From NCBI RefSeq assembly GCF_000429125.1, contig NZ_AUBG01000001.1:310001-374000 (forward strand): a stretch of DNA of 64,000 nt, given 5' to 3'. Of this stretch, positions 8,252-17,190 are shown one piece after another. Each line of letters starts with the position of its first letter. Position 1 is the first letter of the stretch. Under the pieces are notes generated by a model. It worked only from the letters and a program-made list of their open reading frames with translations, did not search any database and was not told the DNA's origin. The DNA is from Aequorivita capsosiphonis DSM 23843 (lineage in GTDB: Bacteria > Bacteroidota > Bacteroidia > Flavobacteriales > Flavobacteriaceae). The position numbers and the translations under genes are program-made.

Positions 8252-9427
8252 GGCTTCCCTTCTGTGTTTCTTTGTTTCCTCAAAAACGTGTTCTAAAATC
8301 TTGATATCAGTTTCCGAAAGTTCGATACTTCTTCTACTCATGACTACTTTTGCAACTTCAAAGGCCTTATCGGTTTTATAAGTTGTAGAACCACTACTCC
8401 CACCCCAACTAAAGCTAGAAATAAAGTTTCTAGGAAAACCGCTTCCAAAAATATTTGCGCTCACACCTACCACAGTTCCCGTGTTGAACATCGTGTTTAT
8501 TCCACATTTACTGTGATCCCCCATCATTAATCCGCAAAATTGCAATCCTGTCCTGGTAAAGCCTTCGGTTTCGTAATCCCAAAGACGAACTTCTGCGTAA
8601 TTATTCTTTAGGTTTGAATTGTTCGTGTCGGCACCTAAATTACACCATTCCCCTATAACAGAATTCCCTAAAAACCCATCGTGACCTTTGTTTGAATACC
8701 CGAAAAGTACCGAGTTGTTAACTTCTCCTCCAACCTTGCAATGCGGGCCAATGGTTGTGTTTGAATAGATTTTCACACCCATCTTCAAAGTGGAATGATC
8801 GCACAGCGCAAAAGGTCCACGCACCATAGAACCTTCCATAATTTCAGTGTCTTTCCCTATATAAATTGGACCTTCGGAAGCATTTAAGGTGCAAAACTCA
8901 ATATTCGCGCCTTCTTCAATAAATATGTTTTCTGGGTTTTTTGTCCAAACACCTTGTGGAATAGGTTGTGATGTTCGCTCCTTCGTAAGCATGGCAAAGT
9001 CTCGTTTTATTGCTTCGCCATTTTTTGAAAAGATGTCCCAAGAATGTTCAATTCTTAAAACGTCGTCGTGTTCATATTGAATTATATCAAAGGTTTCAAA
9101 ATCTACTTCCTGTTCTTCTGTTGTAAAAAAAGCAATAGGTTCATCATCAAAAAAAACAGCTTGGTTTTCTTCTAAGCTTTTAATGATATTCACTAAGTTT
9201 TCCGAAGGAAGAAAAGAAGCGTTTATCAAAATATTCTTTTCCAATTCCAAAAAAGGATGTTTTTCCGAAAGATAGTCTTCGGTTACGGTTGTAGTCGTAA
9301 AACCCAAATGATGTTCCCATTTTTCGCGAATGGTTAAAATCCCAACACGAATATCTGCCACTGGCCGTGTAAATGTGAAAGGTAACAATTGATTACGGAC
9401 GTTTCCGTCAAAAAGGATGTAGTTCAT
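8246..9427 (-). CDS. GlmU-like sugar nucleotidyltransferase/left-handed beta-helix protein
   Basis: About 393 residues. The N-terminus (NYILFDGNVRNQLLPFTFTRPVADIR) is a reduced nucleotidyltransferase-like domain. The C-terminal half has hexapeptide-repeat features (IYIGKDTEIMEGSMVRGP, NTTIGPHCKVGGEV, NSVIGEWCNLGADT, INTMFNTGTVVGVSANIFG) typical of a left-handed beta helix. It corresponds to the Bacteroidota 'GlmU family protein', a paralogue of GlmU with uncertain substrate, probably in nucleotide-sugar metabolism. The ATG at 9427 is preferred over a GTG two codons upstream (9433). Confidence 0.85.
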   Translation of the reverse strand: MNYILFDGNVRNQLLPFTFTRPVADIRVGILTIREKWEHHLGFTTTTVTEDYLSEKHPFLELEKNILINASFLPSENLVNIIKSLEENQAVFFDDEPIAFFTTEEQEVDFETFDIIQYEHDDVLRIEHSWDIFSKNGEAIKRDFAMLTKERTSQPIPQGVWTKNPENIFIEEGANIEFCTLNASEGPIYIGKDTEIMEGSMVRGPFALCDHSTLKMGVKIYSNTTIGPHCKVGGEVNNSVLFGYSNKGHDGFLGNSVIGEWCNLGADTNNSNLKNNYAEVRLWDYETEGFTRTGLQFCGLMMGDHSKCGINTMFNTGTVVGVSANIFGSGFPRNFISSFSWGGSSGSTTYKTDKAFEVAKVVMSRRSIELSETDIKILEHVFEETKKHRREAP

Positions 9428-9450
9428 CGACACTGTTAAATTTGGTTATT

Positions 9451-9768
9451 TTATAATTTCATAAAAAATAGAATCAGAAACAAAAATATCGACACCAATG
9501 ATCCTACGATACCGATAATTGCTAATCTATAAGTGCTTTCCACTCTTTTTATTATCGTTAGATTCTGTTGTGCTAGTTGCTTAATGAGATTTGCCTGTTT
9601 TAATTCGCTACTTTCAAGAACCTCAATACGTTTTAATAAAACTTCCGGATCAAAACTATCAGCATTTTTTCTTTTTAAATTTTCCTTTTTATTAGAAGAA
9701 AGTACGCTACCGGCCATTTCGACTAAAGAGATCGCGGTTGGCACCAATTTTACCCAGGGTATCAACAT
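9451..9768 (-). CDS. Small coiled-coil protein with C-terminal membrane helix
   Basis: 105 residues. An N-terminal amphipathic/hydrophobic segment (MLIPWVKLVPTAISLVEMAGSV), a charged coiled-coil stretch (PEVLLKRIEVLESSELKQAN...), and a strongly hydrophobic C-terminus (about 80-103, LAIIGIVGSLVSIFLFLILFF). Lies 23 nt upstream of the GlmU-like gene on the same strand, so probably cotranscribed. Family not recognised; possibly a septum- or envelope-associated small membrane protein, but that is a guess. Confidence 0.65.
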   Translation of the reverse strand: MLIPWVKLVPTAISLVEMAGSVLSSNKKENLKRKNADSFDPEVLLKRIEVLESSELKQANLIKQLAQQNLTIIKRVESTYRLAIIGIVGSLVSIFLFLILFFMKL

Positions 9769-9825
9769 CTTTTCTATTTATGGATTTAATTAATAAAGAT
9801 AATAAAGGTGGGAACTTACACAAAA

Positions 9826-9856
9826 AAAAGCCCTCGATTTCTCGAAGGCTTTTGTA
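9826..9856 (-). terminator. Terminator after rpmE2
   Basis: AAAGCC-CTCGA (9827-9837) pairs with TCGA-AGGCTTT (9842-9852) around a short loop, with an A-run at 9822-9829 that becomes the U-tract on the minus strand. It separates rpmE2 from the downstream small membrane gene. Confidence 0.75.
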
Positions 9857-9876
9857 TGTTTTGCTTTAACCGAGGA

Positions 9877-10158
9877 CTAGTCTTCAGTTTTAACTTCTTT
9901 TTTTGCAGGTTTCTTGAACTTGTCATACTTGTTCTTGAATTTGTCAATACGTCCTGCAGTATCGATAAGTTTTGCTTTTCCAGTATAAAAAGGATGTGAA
10001 GTACGTGAAATCTCCATCTTTACCAAAGGATATTCAACGCCATCAACTTCAAGGGTCTCTCTAGTATCAGCAGTGGACTTCGTAAGGAACACTTCTTCGT
10101 TACTCATATCCTTAAATGCAACTATTCTATAATTTTCTGGGTGGATACCTTTTCTCAT
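9877..10158 (-). CDS. rpmE2: 50S ribosomal protein L31 type B
   Basis: 93 residues beginning [20 protein letters not shown] and containing [24 protein letters not shown], the diagnostic type-B L31 pattern. It lacks the CxxC zinc motif, as expected of the zinc-independent B form. The C-terminus has an extra Lys/Glu-rich tail ([11 protein letters not shown]). Its leader carries a perfect 6-bp hairpin (10189-10204) immediately after the predicted transcription start, a possible autoregulatory element. Confidence 0.97.
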   Translation of the reverse strand: MRKGIHPENYRIVAFKDMSNEEVFLTKSTADTRETLEVDGVEYPLVKMEISRTSHPFYTGKAKLIDTAGRIDKFKNKYDKFKKPAKKEVKTED

Positions 10159-10188
10159 CTCTGTAATGTTTGTATTTAAAATGTGCTT

Positions 10189-10204
10189 TTCCGACCTTTC
10201 GGAA
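10189..10204 (-). promoter_or_regulatory. Hairpin in the rpmE2 leader
   Basis: TTCCGA-CCTT-TCGGAA forms a perfect 6-bp stem with 4-nt loop at the very 5' end of the predicted rpmE2 mRNA, about 30 nt before the start codon. There is no U-tract, so it is not a terminator. Ribosomal protein leaders are often autoregulated; this is inference from position only. Confidence 0.45.
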
Positions 10205-10213
10205 TTCAGTTTG

Positions 10214-10244
10214 CAAATTTAAGTATTAATTGGAAATTAGCAAC
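10214..10244 (-). promoter_or_regulatory. Promoter for rpmE2
   Basis: On the minus strand GTTG (10244-10241), a 19-nt spacer and TAAATTTG (10221-10214) fit the Bacteroidota consensus with one mismatch in the -33 box. Predicted start near 10207. Confidence 0.7.
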
Positions 10245-10366
10245 TAAATATTGCATTTTTTTAATTCATTTCAAAATAGACTGCAAATGTAACGTTTTAC
10301 TATCTTTGTTTACTAACAACTAAAACCTGCCTACCGTACTTTTGTAGGCCAAAAAACTATCAAAAA

Positions 10367-10897
10367 ATGGATACCCAAAAAGCTTCAATTAAAAAGATAG
10401 CACTTAATTATGGTGTGCTATTGGCCCTTCTTTCTATTGTTCTCCAAGTTATATCCTATGTCTTGGATGCGCATATCGATCGCCCTTGGTGGCTTACCGT
10501 AGTACAACTGGCAATTTCAATAGGTGTTATTGTGTATGGTATTAAAGCCTTTAAAACTGGAAATGAAGGTTTTCTTACTTTGGGCCAGGCATTAAAAACG
10601 GGGGTAGCAATTAGTTTGATTGCTGGAGTAATCGCTGTTATTTTCAACTATATCTTTATGAATTATATCGATCCAGACTTTATTGAAAAAGCAATGGCAT
10701 TTTCACGCGAACAGATGATTGAGCAAAATCCTAACATGTCACAAGAACAATTGGAGAATGCTATGGAGATTTCGTCTAAATTTATGTCGCCCGGAATAAT
10801 GTCTGCATTTGCTATTATTTCAACATTATTCTTTGGATTCCTTATTTCATTGGTCGCTGGTTTGATTATGAAAAGAAATCCACCGCAACCATTTTAA
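10367..10897 (+). CDS. DUF4199 family membrane protein
   Basis: 176 residues with four predicted membrane helices (about 12-30, 42-60, 75-100 and 140-165). The region between helices 3 and 4 is acidic and outside the hydrophobic segments (FIEKAMAFSREQMIEQNPNMSQEQLENAM), matching the DUF4199 pattern common in Bacteroidota. In this phylum it is often followed by a dolichol-phosphate-mannose-type glycosyltransferase, as here (8-nt gap), so the two are probably an operon. Function unknown. A TATCTTTG -7 box lies at 10301-10308. Confidence 0.85.
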   Translation: MDTQKASIKKIALNYGVLLALLSIVLQVISYVLDAHIDRPWWLTVVQLAISIGVIVYGIKAFKTGNEGFLTLGQALKTGVAISLIAGVIAVIFNYIFMNYIDPDFIEKAMAFSREQMIEQNPNMSQEQLENAMEISSKFMSPGIMSAFAIISTLFFGFLISLVAGLIMKRNPPQPF

Positions 10898-10905
10898 TCT
10901 ACTGA

Positions 10906-11850
10906 ATGAATATTTCCATTGTCATCCCACTTCTAAACGAGGAAGAATCTTTAAATGAACTTTACCGTTGGATTGCTACTGTTATGCAATCCAATGGTTT
11001 TTCATACGAACTTATATTTATTGACGATGGCAGTACAGACGATTCATGGAAGATAATTGAAAAACTTTCCGAAGAACATGCAGAAGTAAAAGGAATCCGC
11101 TTTCAGAAGAATTACGGAAAATCACAAGCCCTACACGCCGGTTTTGCGATGGTAGCTGGAGACGTCATAATCACCATGGATGCGGATCTTCAGGACAACC
11201 CGGAGGAAATCCCAGAACTTTACAAGATGATAACCGATGAAGGTTTTGACCTTGTTTCGGGCTGGAAAAAGAAGCGGTATGATTCTGTTATCAGTAAAAA
11301 CTTACCTTCAAAATTGTTTAATTATGCCGCAAGAAAAACTTCGGGCGTAAAATTACACGACTTTAATTGTGGTTTAAAAGCATATAAAAAGGAGGTTGTA
11401 AAAACAATTGAAGTAACTGGCGAGATGCATAGATATATTCCTGTTCTAGCTAAAAACGCGGGCTTTAGTAATATTTCAGAAAAACCCGTACTTCATCAAG
11501 CTCGAAAATTTGGAACTACTAAATTTGGCGCGGAACGCTTTATTCGCGGTTTTTTAGATTTAATAACTATTTGGTTTTTATCAACCTTCGGGAAACGGCC
11601 CATGCATCTTTTTGGCGCTTGGGGAGCGTTCATGCTGTTTATAGGCTTTTGTTTTGCTTTATATTTGGGTATTGACAAACTATTTATTAATCCTTCTGCT
11701 AGACTAATTACCGATCGCCCGGAATTTTTTATTGCTCTTACAGCCATGATTTTGGGAACACAGCTTTTCCTTGCAGGCTTTTTAGGCGAATTGATTCTTC
11801 GTAGTAAAAAAGATTCTCAGAATTATATAATTAAGGAAACGATTAATTAG
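10906..11850 (+). CDS. Family 2 glycosyltransferase, DPM1/GtrB type
   Basis: 314 residues. N-terminal GT-A domain with ISIVIPLLNEEESLNELY, FIDDGSTDDSW and the metal/nucleotide motif MDADLQDNPEEIP (about residues 89-101), then two C-terminal membrane helices (about 232-255 and 270-298). This architecture transfers a sugar from a nucleotide donor to a polyprenyl phosphate at the inner membrane face. Acceptor and sugar cannot be told. Second gene of a pair with the DUF4199 gene; two hairpins follow. Confidence 0.9.
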   Translation: MNISIVIPLLNEEESLNELYRWIATVMQSNGFSYELIFIDDGSTDDSWKIIEKLSEEHAEVKGIRFQKNYGKSQALHAGFAMVAGDVIITMDADLQDNPEEIPELYKMITDEGFDLVSGWKKKRYDSVISKNLPSKLFNYAARKTSGVKLHDFNCGLKAYKKEVVKTIEVTGEMHRYIPVLAKNAGFSNISEKPVLHQARKFGTTKFGAERFIRGFLDLITIWFLSTFGKRPMHLFGAWGAFMLFIGFCFALYLGIDKLFINPSARLITDRPEFFIALTAMILGTQLFLAGFLGELILRSKKDSQNYIIKETIN

Positions 11851-11912
11851 AAATTTTTTATACGGCGAGTGGATTAAATATTTATATATCCAGATATTAT
11901 CGATTTTTTGTA

Positions 11913-11938
11913 CGACCCCAATGGGGTCGAATCTTTTT
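11913..11938 (+). terminator. Terminator after the glycosyltransferase operon
   Basis: CGACCCC (11913-11919), 3-nt loop, GGGGTCG (11923-11929), then AATCTTTTT. A compact intrinsic terminator 63 nt after the glycosyltransferase stop. Confidence 0.75.
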
Positions 11939-11963
11939 GAATCTTATTTAATCTATAAATATA

Positions 11964-11991
11964 TGAACCCTTCGGGTTCATCATTTTTTAT
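11964..11991 (+). terminator. Second hairpin before the phosphomutase gene
   Basis: TGAACCC-TTC-GGGTTCA followed by TCATTTTTT. Terminator-like, 30 nt before the phosphomutase start. It may be a back-up terminator or a leader element. GGGGTCG and TTCGGGTT hairpins in tandem are common small repeats in flavobacteria. Confidence 0.6.
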
Positions 11992-12020
11992 ACCTATTTT
12001 TGCATCTTTAAATAAAGCAA

Positions 12021-13736
12021 ATGATTTACGTAGACCCAAAAGTTTTAGCCCGCGTCAACCAATGGCTCACTCCCTTTTTCGACGAAAAAACCCAACACGA
12101 TATTAAAGAAATGATCGCCAACGACCCCGAAGGTCTGGAAGAGAGTTTTTATAAAAACCTAGAATTCGGAACCGGCGGAATGCGTGGTATTATGGGTCTC
12201 GGCGATAATCGCATCAATAAGTATACGTTAGGAAAGAATACGCAAGGTCTTTCGAATTACTTAAACGCACAGTTTCCGAAGAAGGAAATTAAAGTTGCCA
12301 TTGCGTACGATTGCCGTCACAACAGTAAAAAATTCGCAAAAATAGTAGCCGATGTTTTTACAGCAAACGGAATAAAAGTTTTTCTCTTTTCAGATTTAAG
12401 AGCTACGCCAGAGCTTTCTTTCGCAGTAAAACATTTGGACTGTCAAGCGGGAATTGTTTTAACAGCTTCGCACAATCCACCAGAATACAACGGCTATAAG
12501 GTTTATTGGGAAGATGGCGGACAATTGGTTCCACCTCAGGATAATGAAATTATTACAGAAATAAACTCCCTCAAATACGAAGACATTAAGTTTGAAGCGA
12601 ATGAAAATCTAATTGAATTAATTGATAATGAAGTTGATAATGCTTTTGCAGATGCTTCAGTTAAAAACGGAACATTTAATACTTCAGCTAAAGCCCGAGA
12701 GAACCTGAAAATTGTTTTTACTTCACTTCACGGCACATCAATCACGATGATTCCAAAGGTTTTGGAACAAGCTGGTTATAATAATGTGGCTATAGTTAAA
12801 GAACAAGCGGAACCCGATGGTGATTTCCCAACGGTGAAATCTCCAAATCCGGAAGAGCCAGCAGCCCTTGAGATGGCCCTGGATCTTGCAGATAAGGAAA
12901 GTGCTGATATCGTTATCGGTACCGATCCAGATTGCGATCGTCTAGGAGTTGCCGTTCGAAATAACGAAAACGAAATGGTGCTTCTAAACGGCAATCAAAC
13001 CATGGTTTTAATGACTTACTTCCTCTTGAAACAATGGAAGAAAGCAGGAAAACTGAACGGGAAACAGTTTGTAGCTTCTACTATCGTTTCCACACCTATG
13101 GTTGAAAAAGTAGCAGATCATTTCAACGTAAAATACATTGAAGGACTTACCGGTTTTAAGTGGATTGCAAAAATGATCAAGGATTTTCCGGAACTTGAAT
13201 TTATTGGTGGTGGAGAAGAAAGTTTTGGATATTTGGTGGGCGATTTTGTCCGTGATAAAGACGCCGTTACCGCTACCCTACTCGCTTGCGAAATTGCTGC
13301 ACAGAAGAAAAATGAAGGCAGTAGCATGTTTCAATATATGGAGGATATATATAATGAGTTTGGAAATTATAGAGAGCATCTTATTTCAGTTACCAAGAAA
13401 GGCAAACAAGGCGCAGAAGAAATTGCCGCGATGATGAAAGAACTTCGGGAGAACCCATATAAAGAAATAGCTGGAAGCAAAGTAGTACGAATAGATGATG
13501 TTTCAAAAAATGAGACTACAGATTTAACAAAGAAACAAACTTCAACATTAAATCTGCCAAAATCCAACGTTTTGATTTACTACACCGAAGATGGTAGCAA
13601 AATTGCTGCACGACCAAGCGGTACGGAACCCAAAATAAAGTTCTACATTAGCGTAAACACAAAGGAAAAAGAAAATTTTGAGGAAATACTTCAGAAAAAA
13701 ATTGATACTATTGCGGCACAAATAAACATTAGTTAA
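12021..13736 (+). CDS. Phospho-sugar mutase (phosphoglucomutase/phosphomannomutase)
   Basis: 571 residues of the alpha-D-phosphohexomutase family, which interconverts hexose 1- and 6-phosphates. Active-site loop [13 protein letters not shown] with phosphoserine Ser150; metal loop [10 protein letters not shown] (near residue 305); sugar loop [13 protein letters not shown]; phosphate-binding [13 protein letters not shown] at the C-terminus. Length and the TGGMRGIMG start match the long PGM/PMM type found in Bacteroidota. ATG at 12021. Its stop overlaps the start of the ABC exporter gene by one base (TAATG), so they are translationally coupled. Confidence 0.94.
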   Translation: MIYVDPKVLARVNQWLTPFFDEKTQHDIKEMIANDPEGLEESFYKNLEFGTGGMRGIMGLGDNRINKYTLGKNTQGLSNYLNAQFPKKEIKVAIAYDCRHNSKKFAKIVADVFTANGIKVFLFSDLRATPELSFAVKHLDCQAGIVLTASHNPPEYNGYKVYWEDGGQLVPPQDNEIITEINSLKYEDIKFEANENLIELIDNEVDNAFADASVKNGTFNTSAKARENLKIVFTSLHGTSITMIPKVLEQAGYNNVAIVKEQAEPDGDFPTVKSPNPEEPAALEMALDLADKESADIVIGTDPDCDRLGVAVRNNENEMVLLNGNQTMVLMTYFLLKQWKKAGKLNGKQFVASTIVSTPMVEKVADHFNVKYIEGLTGFKWIAKMIKDFPELEFIGGGEESFGYLVGDFVRDKDAVTATLLACEIAAQKKNEGSSMFQYMEDIYNEFGNYREHLISVTKKGKQGAEEIAAMMKELRENPYKEIAGSKVVRIDDVSKNETTDLTKKQTSTLNLPKSNVLIYYTEDGSKIAARPSGTEPKIKFYISVNTKEKENFEEILQKKIDTIAAQINIS

Positions 13737-15562
13737 TGAATTATTTCAAAAAAATACTGCGTTACGCAATACCGTATAAAAAATATGCCTACTTAAATAT
13801 ATTTTTTAACATTCTGTATGCATTATTTAGTACACTTTCATTTTTGGCATTGATTCCTGTACTTCAGGTGATTTTTAGCGATCAACGTACCGTTGGAAAA
13901 ATTCCTGTGTACCAAGGAATTACTGAAGTAACTTCATATATTCAAGATTCCATGAGTTATTATTTAGTTACCTATATCAACAAATATGGGGACTTTAAGG
14001 TGCTTATGTTTATGATTGGCTTAATTGTAGCTATTTTTCTTCTTAAAAACTTGAGCAACTATTTGGCTATGTATTACTCCACATTTCTTAGAAATGGAGT
14101 GTTAAAAGATCTTCGGAATGCACTTTATAGTAAGGTTATTCAGTTTCCGTTAGCATTTTATTCTGAAAAAAGAAAAGGAGACACCATCTCTCGCTTAAGC
14201 GGCGATGTTGATGAAGTAAAAAACTCAGTGCTTTCCGTTTTGGAAATGATTGTTCGAGAGCCATTAACAATCATTTTCTCATTGGCGACCATGCTTTTTA
14301 TAAGTCCGAAACTGACGTTATTTGTATTTCTATTTTTACCAATTTCAGGATTTCTTATTTCGAAAGTAGGGAAATCATTAAAAAAAGGTTCGTTAAAAGT
14401 TCAGCAAGAGCAAGGTGTTTTTCTTTCTATTTTGGAAGAAACTATGGGTGGATTGCGCATTATTAAAGCCTTTCACGCTGAAAACCTTTTTCAGAAAAAA
14501 TTTGAAGATAGCAACGAACGCTTTTATAAACATTCCAACAAGGTGATGAACCGTCAAAATGTTGCTTCGCCATTAAGCGAGCTTCTGGGAATCATTACTA
14601 TTGGAGTTTTATTGGTTTATGGAGGTTATCTCGTATTCGTGGATCGCACCTTAGACGCCAGTTTTTTCCTAGGTTATATAATGTTAGCATACAACATCCT
14701 CACTCCAGCAAAAGCCATTGCTAAGGCTAGCTATTCCATAAAACGTGCCGATGGTTCTGCGCATCGAATTTTAGAATTATTGGAAGCCAAAAACACGATT
14801 GTTGACATTGAAAGCCCTATTCAAAAAGAAAGTTTCGACCATGCTATATCTATAAAGAATATTTCGTTTAAATATGAAGACCAATATGTTTTAAAAGATT
14901 TCACTTTAGACATTCCGAAAGGAAAAACCGTCGCCCTAGTTGGACAATCTGGAAGTGGGAAAAGTACGATTGCTAATTTATTGACACGTTTTTACGATGT
15001 AAATCAAGGCAGCATCGAAATTGATGGAGTGGATATAAAAAATATTTCCAAAAGATCTCTTCGTGGGTTAATGGGAATTGTTTCACAGGATTCTATTCTT
15101 TTTAATGATTCTGTGGCAGACAATTTAAAACTCGGAAAGCCACATGCTTCAGATGCCGAATTACTTGAAGCCGCAGAAATTAGCAACTCTTATGAGTTTA
15201 TAAAAGACCTTCCGGAAGGTTTTGAGACCAATATTGGCGATAGCGGTAACAAACTGAGCGGTGGTCAGAAACAACGTCTAAGCATTGCTCGTGCCGTATT
15301 AAAGAATCCACCAATTATGATTTTGGACGAGGCCACTTCTGCCCTTGATACCGAAAGCGAGCGATTGGTTCAGGATGCTCTGGAAAATATGATGAAGAAC
15401 AGAACTTCCATCGTTATTGCCCACAGACTTTCTACTATTCAGAATGCCGATAATATCGTAGTTCTTTCCAAAGGAAAAATTGTGGAACAAGGCAAACACC
15501 AAGAACTTCTAGCCTTGAAAGGTGTTTATTACAGTTTGGTTGAAATGCAATCACTTTCCTAA
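13736..15562 (+). CDS. ABC exporter, MsbA-like fused permease/ATPase
   Basis: 608 residues. Six-helix transmembrane domain (about 1-330) followed by an ATPase domain with Walker A GQSGSGKST (about 403-411), Q-loop, signature LSGGQKQR (about 506-513), Walker B IMILDEATSALD (about 525-536) and H-loop IVIAHRLS. Homodimeric exporters of this type flip lipids (including lipid A) or drugs across the inner membrane. Coupled to the phosphosugar mutase upstream, which hints at an envelope role but does not prove it. Confidence 0.92.
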   Translation: MNYFKKILRYAIPYKKYAYLNIFFNILYALFSTLSFLALIPVLQVIFSDQRTVGKIPVYQGITEVTSYIQDSMSYYLVTYINKYGDFKVLMFMIGLIVAIFLLKNLSNYLAMYYSTFLRNGVLKDLRNALYSKVIQFPLAFYSEKRKGDTISRLSGDVDEVKNSVLSVLEMIVREPLTIIFSLATMLFISPKLTLFVFLFLPISGFLISKVGKSLKKGSLKVQQEQGVFLSILEETMGGLRIIKAFHAENLFQKKFEDSNERFYKHSNKVMNRQNVASPLSELLGIITIGVLLVYGGYLVFVDRTLDASFFLGYIMLAYNILTPAKAIAKASYSIKRADGSAHRILELLEAKNTIVDIESPIQKESFDHAISIKNISFKYEDQYVLKDFTLDIPKGKTVALVGQSGSGKSTIANLLTRFYDVNQGSIEIDGVDIKNISKRSLRGLMGIVSQDSILFNDSVADNLKLGKPHASDAELLEAAEISNSYEFIKDLPEGFETNIGDSGNKLSGGQKQRLSIARAVLKNPPIMILDEATSALDTESERLVQDALENMMKNRTSIVIAHRLSTIQNADNIVVLSKGKIVEQGKHQELLALKGVYYSLVEMQSLS

Positions 15563-15592
15563 TTCAAAATTTGAATATTCAAAATTAAACCT
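15562..15592. repeat. A+T-rich self-complementary intergenic repeat
   Basis: ATTCAAAATTTGAATATTCAAAATT contains ATTCAA and TTGAAT arms in tandem. It resembles the larger hairpins at 50546-50594 and 51923-52077, all built from TTCAAA/TTTGAA or TTCCAAA/TTTGGAA words. Confidence 0.4.
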
Positions 15593-15630
15593 TTTCATTT
15601 ACCTTTAGTCTTAAGTACAATTACACAAAA

Positions 15631-16182
15631 GTGGTTGAAGAAAAAGAATTGGTAACGGCTTTACAAACTGAAGCCGCAAAAGAAGCGGCCTTTAGGGAAC
15701 TTGTTACGCAATATAAGGAACGACTTTACTGGCAGATCAGGAATATGGTCTTGGACCACGACGATGCCGATGATGTACTTCAAAATACATTTATAAAAAT
15801 TTTCAGAAACATCAATTCCTTTAAAGGCGACAGCAAACTCCATACGTGGATGTACCGAATAGCCGCCAATGAATCCATCACTTTTCTTAATAAAAAAGCA
15901 AAGCGCAACAATGTTTCTATTGAAAATGTAAAGGACAATGCAATGCGTAAACTTGAAAGCGATGTTTATTTTGAAGGAGACGCTATTCAACTACAATTTC
16001 AAAAGGCGATTGCAACACTACCCGAAAGACAGCGATTAATTTTTACGATGAAGTATTTTGAAGATCACACCTATGAAGAACTTTCGGAAATACTAGATAC
16101 ATCGGTTGGCGGACTTAAAAGCAGCTATCACATTGCAGTCAAAAAAATTACGGAGTTTATAAAAACGAATGAAACCTTATAA
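15631..16182 (+). CDS. ECF-type RNA polymerase sigma factor
   Basis: 183 residues. Region 2 (LVTQYKERLYWQIRNMVLDHDDADDVLQNTFIKIF and TWMYRIAANESI) and region 4 (LPERQRLIFTMKYFEDHTYEELSEIL) are clear, with no region 1 or 3, as in ECF factors. Start is GTG at 15631; no in-frame ATG lies nearby. Followed by a gene for a short protein with one membrane helix (likely anti-sigma) and a CpxP-like periplasmic protein, suggesting an envelope-stress regulon. Confidence 0.92.
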   Translation: MVEEKELVTALQTEAAKEAAFRELVTQYKERLYWQIRNMVLDHDDADDVLQNTFIKIFRNINSFKGDSKLHTWMYRIAANESITFLNKKAKRNNVSIENVKDNAMRKLESDVYFEGDAIQLQFQKAIATLPERQRLIFTMKYFEDHTYEELSEILDTSVGGLKSSYHIAVKKITEFIKTNETL

Positions 16183-16205
16183 GGTATTAGAAGTCAAAGA
16201 TTAAA

Positions 16206-16706
16206 GTGAAAAAAGAACACAACATATCGAAATTTAACGTTCCCGAAGGTTATTTTAAAACCTTCGAAGAACAGCTTTTTAGTAAAATTTCAGAAGAAAA
16301 ATTTCCAAAAACAAATGGTTTCACCGTTCCACCGGCTTATTTTGAAAATATAGAGGAGCGTGTTTTGAAGACTGTAGAAAGTTCAGAACAATCGAAAAAA
16401 GTAATTCCGTTATTTCCGAAAAAATATTTTGGCTACGCAGCCGCAATTGCTGCTTGCTTCCTAATTGGCTTCTCACTTTACACCAATACTCAAAATGATC
16501 AAAACTTGGATTCGCTACAATGGTCAAGTATTGACAGCTATATTGAGGGCGGAAACTTGAATTTAGATTTATACGATTTAACATCAATCATAGATGATTC
16601 GGATATTTCAGGTGTTGAAGTTCAAAAGTGGGAGCTTGCCGAAAGTGATGTAAAGGATTATCTTTTTGAAAATATAGATACAGAAAACTTAACGAACGAA
16701 CGATGA
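16206..16706 (+). CDS. Probable anti-sigma factor, single membrane helix
   Basis: 166 residues. N-terminal cytosolic part with two repeats of a motif (FNVPEGYFKTFEEQLFSKI and FTVPPAYFENIEERVLKTV), then one membrane helix (about 76-92, FGYAAAIAACFLIGFSLY) and an acidic periplasmic tail. This shape and its position directly after the sigma gene indicate an anti-sigma partner, although no zinc-binding motif is present. GTG start at 16206. Its end overlaps the next gene by four bases (ATGA). Confidence 0.75.
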   Translation: MKKEHNISKFNVPEGYFKTFEEQLFSKISEEKFPKTNGFTVPPAYFENIEERVLKTVESSEQSKKVIPLFPKKYFGYAAAIAACFLIGFSLYTNTQNDQNLDSLQWSSIDSYIEGGNLNLDLYDLTSIIDDSDISGVEVQKWELAESDVKDYLFENIDTENLTNER

Positions 16707-17143
16707 AAAATTTACTATTTATATTTCTTTTCTCAATTGCAGGTCTGCAAGCGCAAGAAGGGAAGCACGAAAAAATCAAAGCACTTAAAACCGCTTATAT
16801 TACTGAGAAATTGGCACTAACTTCTTCCGAAGCTGAAAAATTCTGGCCTGTTTACAACAGTTATGGCGAAAAATTTTACGCATTAAGATTCAAAGAACAC
16901 CGAGATATTTATAAAAAACTACGTGACGGTTTAGATAAATTGACTGATGCCGAAGCGAATGAACTAATTGATAAAAACCTCTCGATAGAAGCTAGCAAAT
17001 TAGAACTTCGAAAGCAGATGACTGAGGCTTTGAGAAAAGTTATCTCTCCAAAGAAAATCATTCTTCTTAAAAAAACCGAGAACGATTTTAAACACGAGTT
17101 ACTGGACAGATACAAGCACGGAAGAGAAAAAGAAAAACCATAA
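16703..17143 (+). CDS. CpxP/Spy-like periplasmic sensor or chaperone
   Basis: 146 residues. Signal peptide (MKNLLFIFLFSIAGLQAQ), then an all-helical Lys/Glu-rich domain with SEAEKFWPVYNSYGEKF and LRKQMTEALRKVISPKKIILLKKTE, the pattern of LTxxQ/Spy-like proteins. Overlaps the anti-sigma gene by four bases, so translation is coupled. Likely the periplasmic arm of the ECF stress module, sensing or buffering misfolded proteins or metals; the signal cannot be read. Confidence 0.75.
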   Translation: MKNLLFIFLFSIAGLQAQEGKHEKIKALKTAYITEKLALTSSEAEKFWPVYNSYGEKFYALRFKEHRDIYKKLRDGLDKLTDAEANELIDKNLSIEASKLELRKQMTEALRKVISPKKIILLKKTENDFKHELLDRYKHGREKEKP

Positions 17144-17145
17144 AA

Positions 17146-17172
17146 AAAGCCCCGAAATTCGGGGCTTTAATA
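17146..17172. terminator. Bidirectional terminator
   Basis: AAAGCCCCGAA (17146-17156) and TTCGGGGCTTT (17158-17168) are fully complementary, with A/T runs on both sides. Serves the CpxP-like gene (rightward) and the DUF2911 gene (leftward). Confidence 0.9.
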
Positions 17173-17190
17173 TATTTAATAGGCTTCCAT

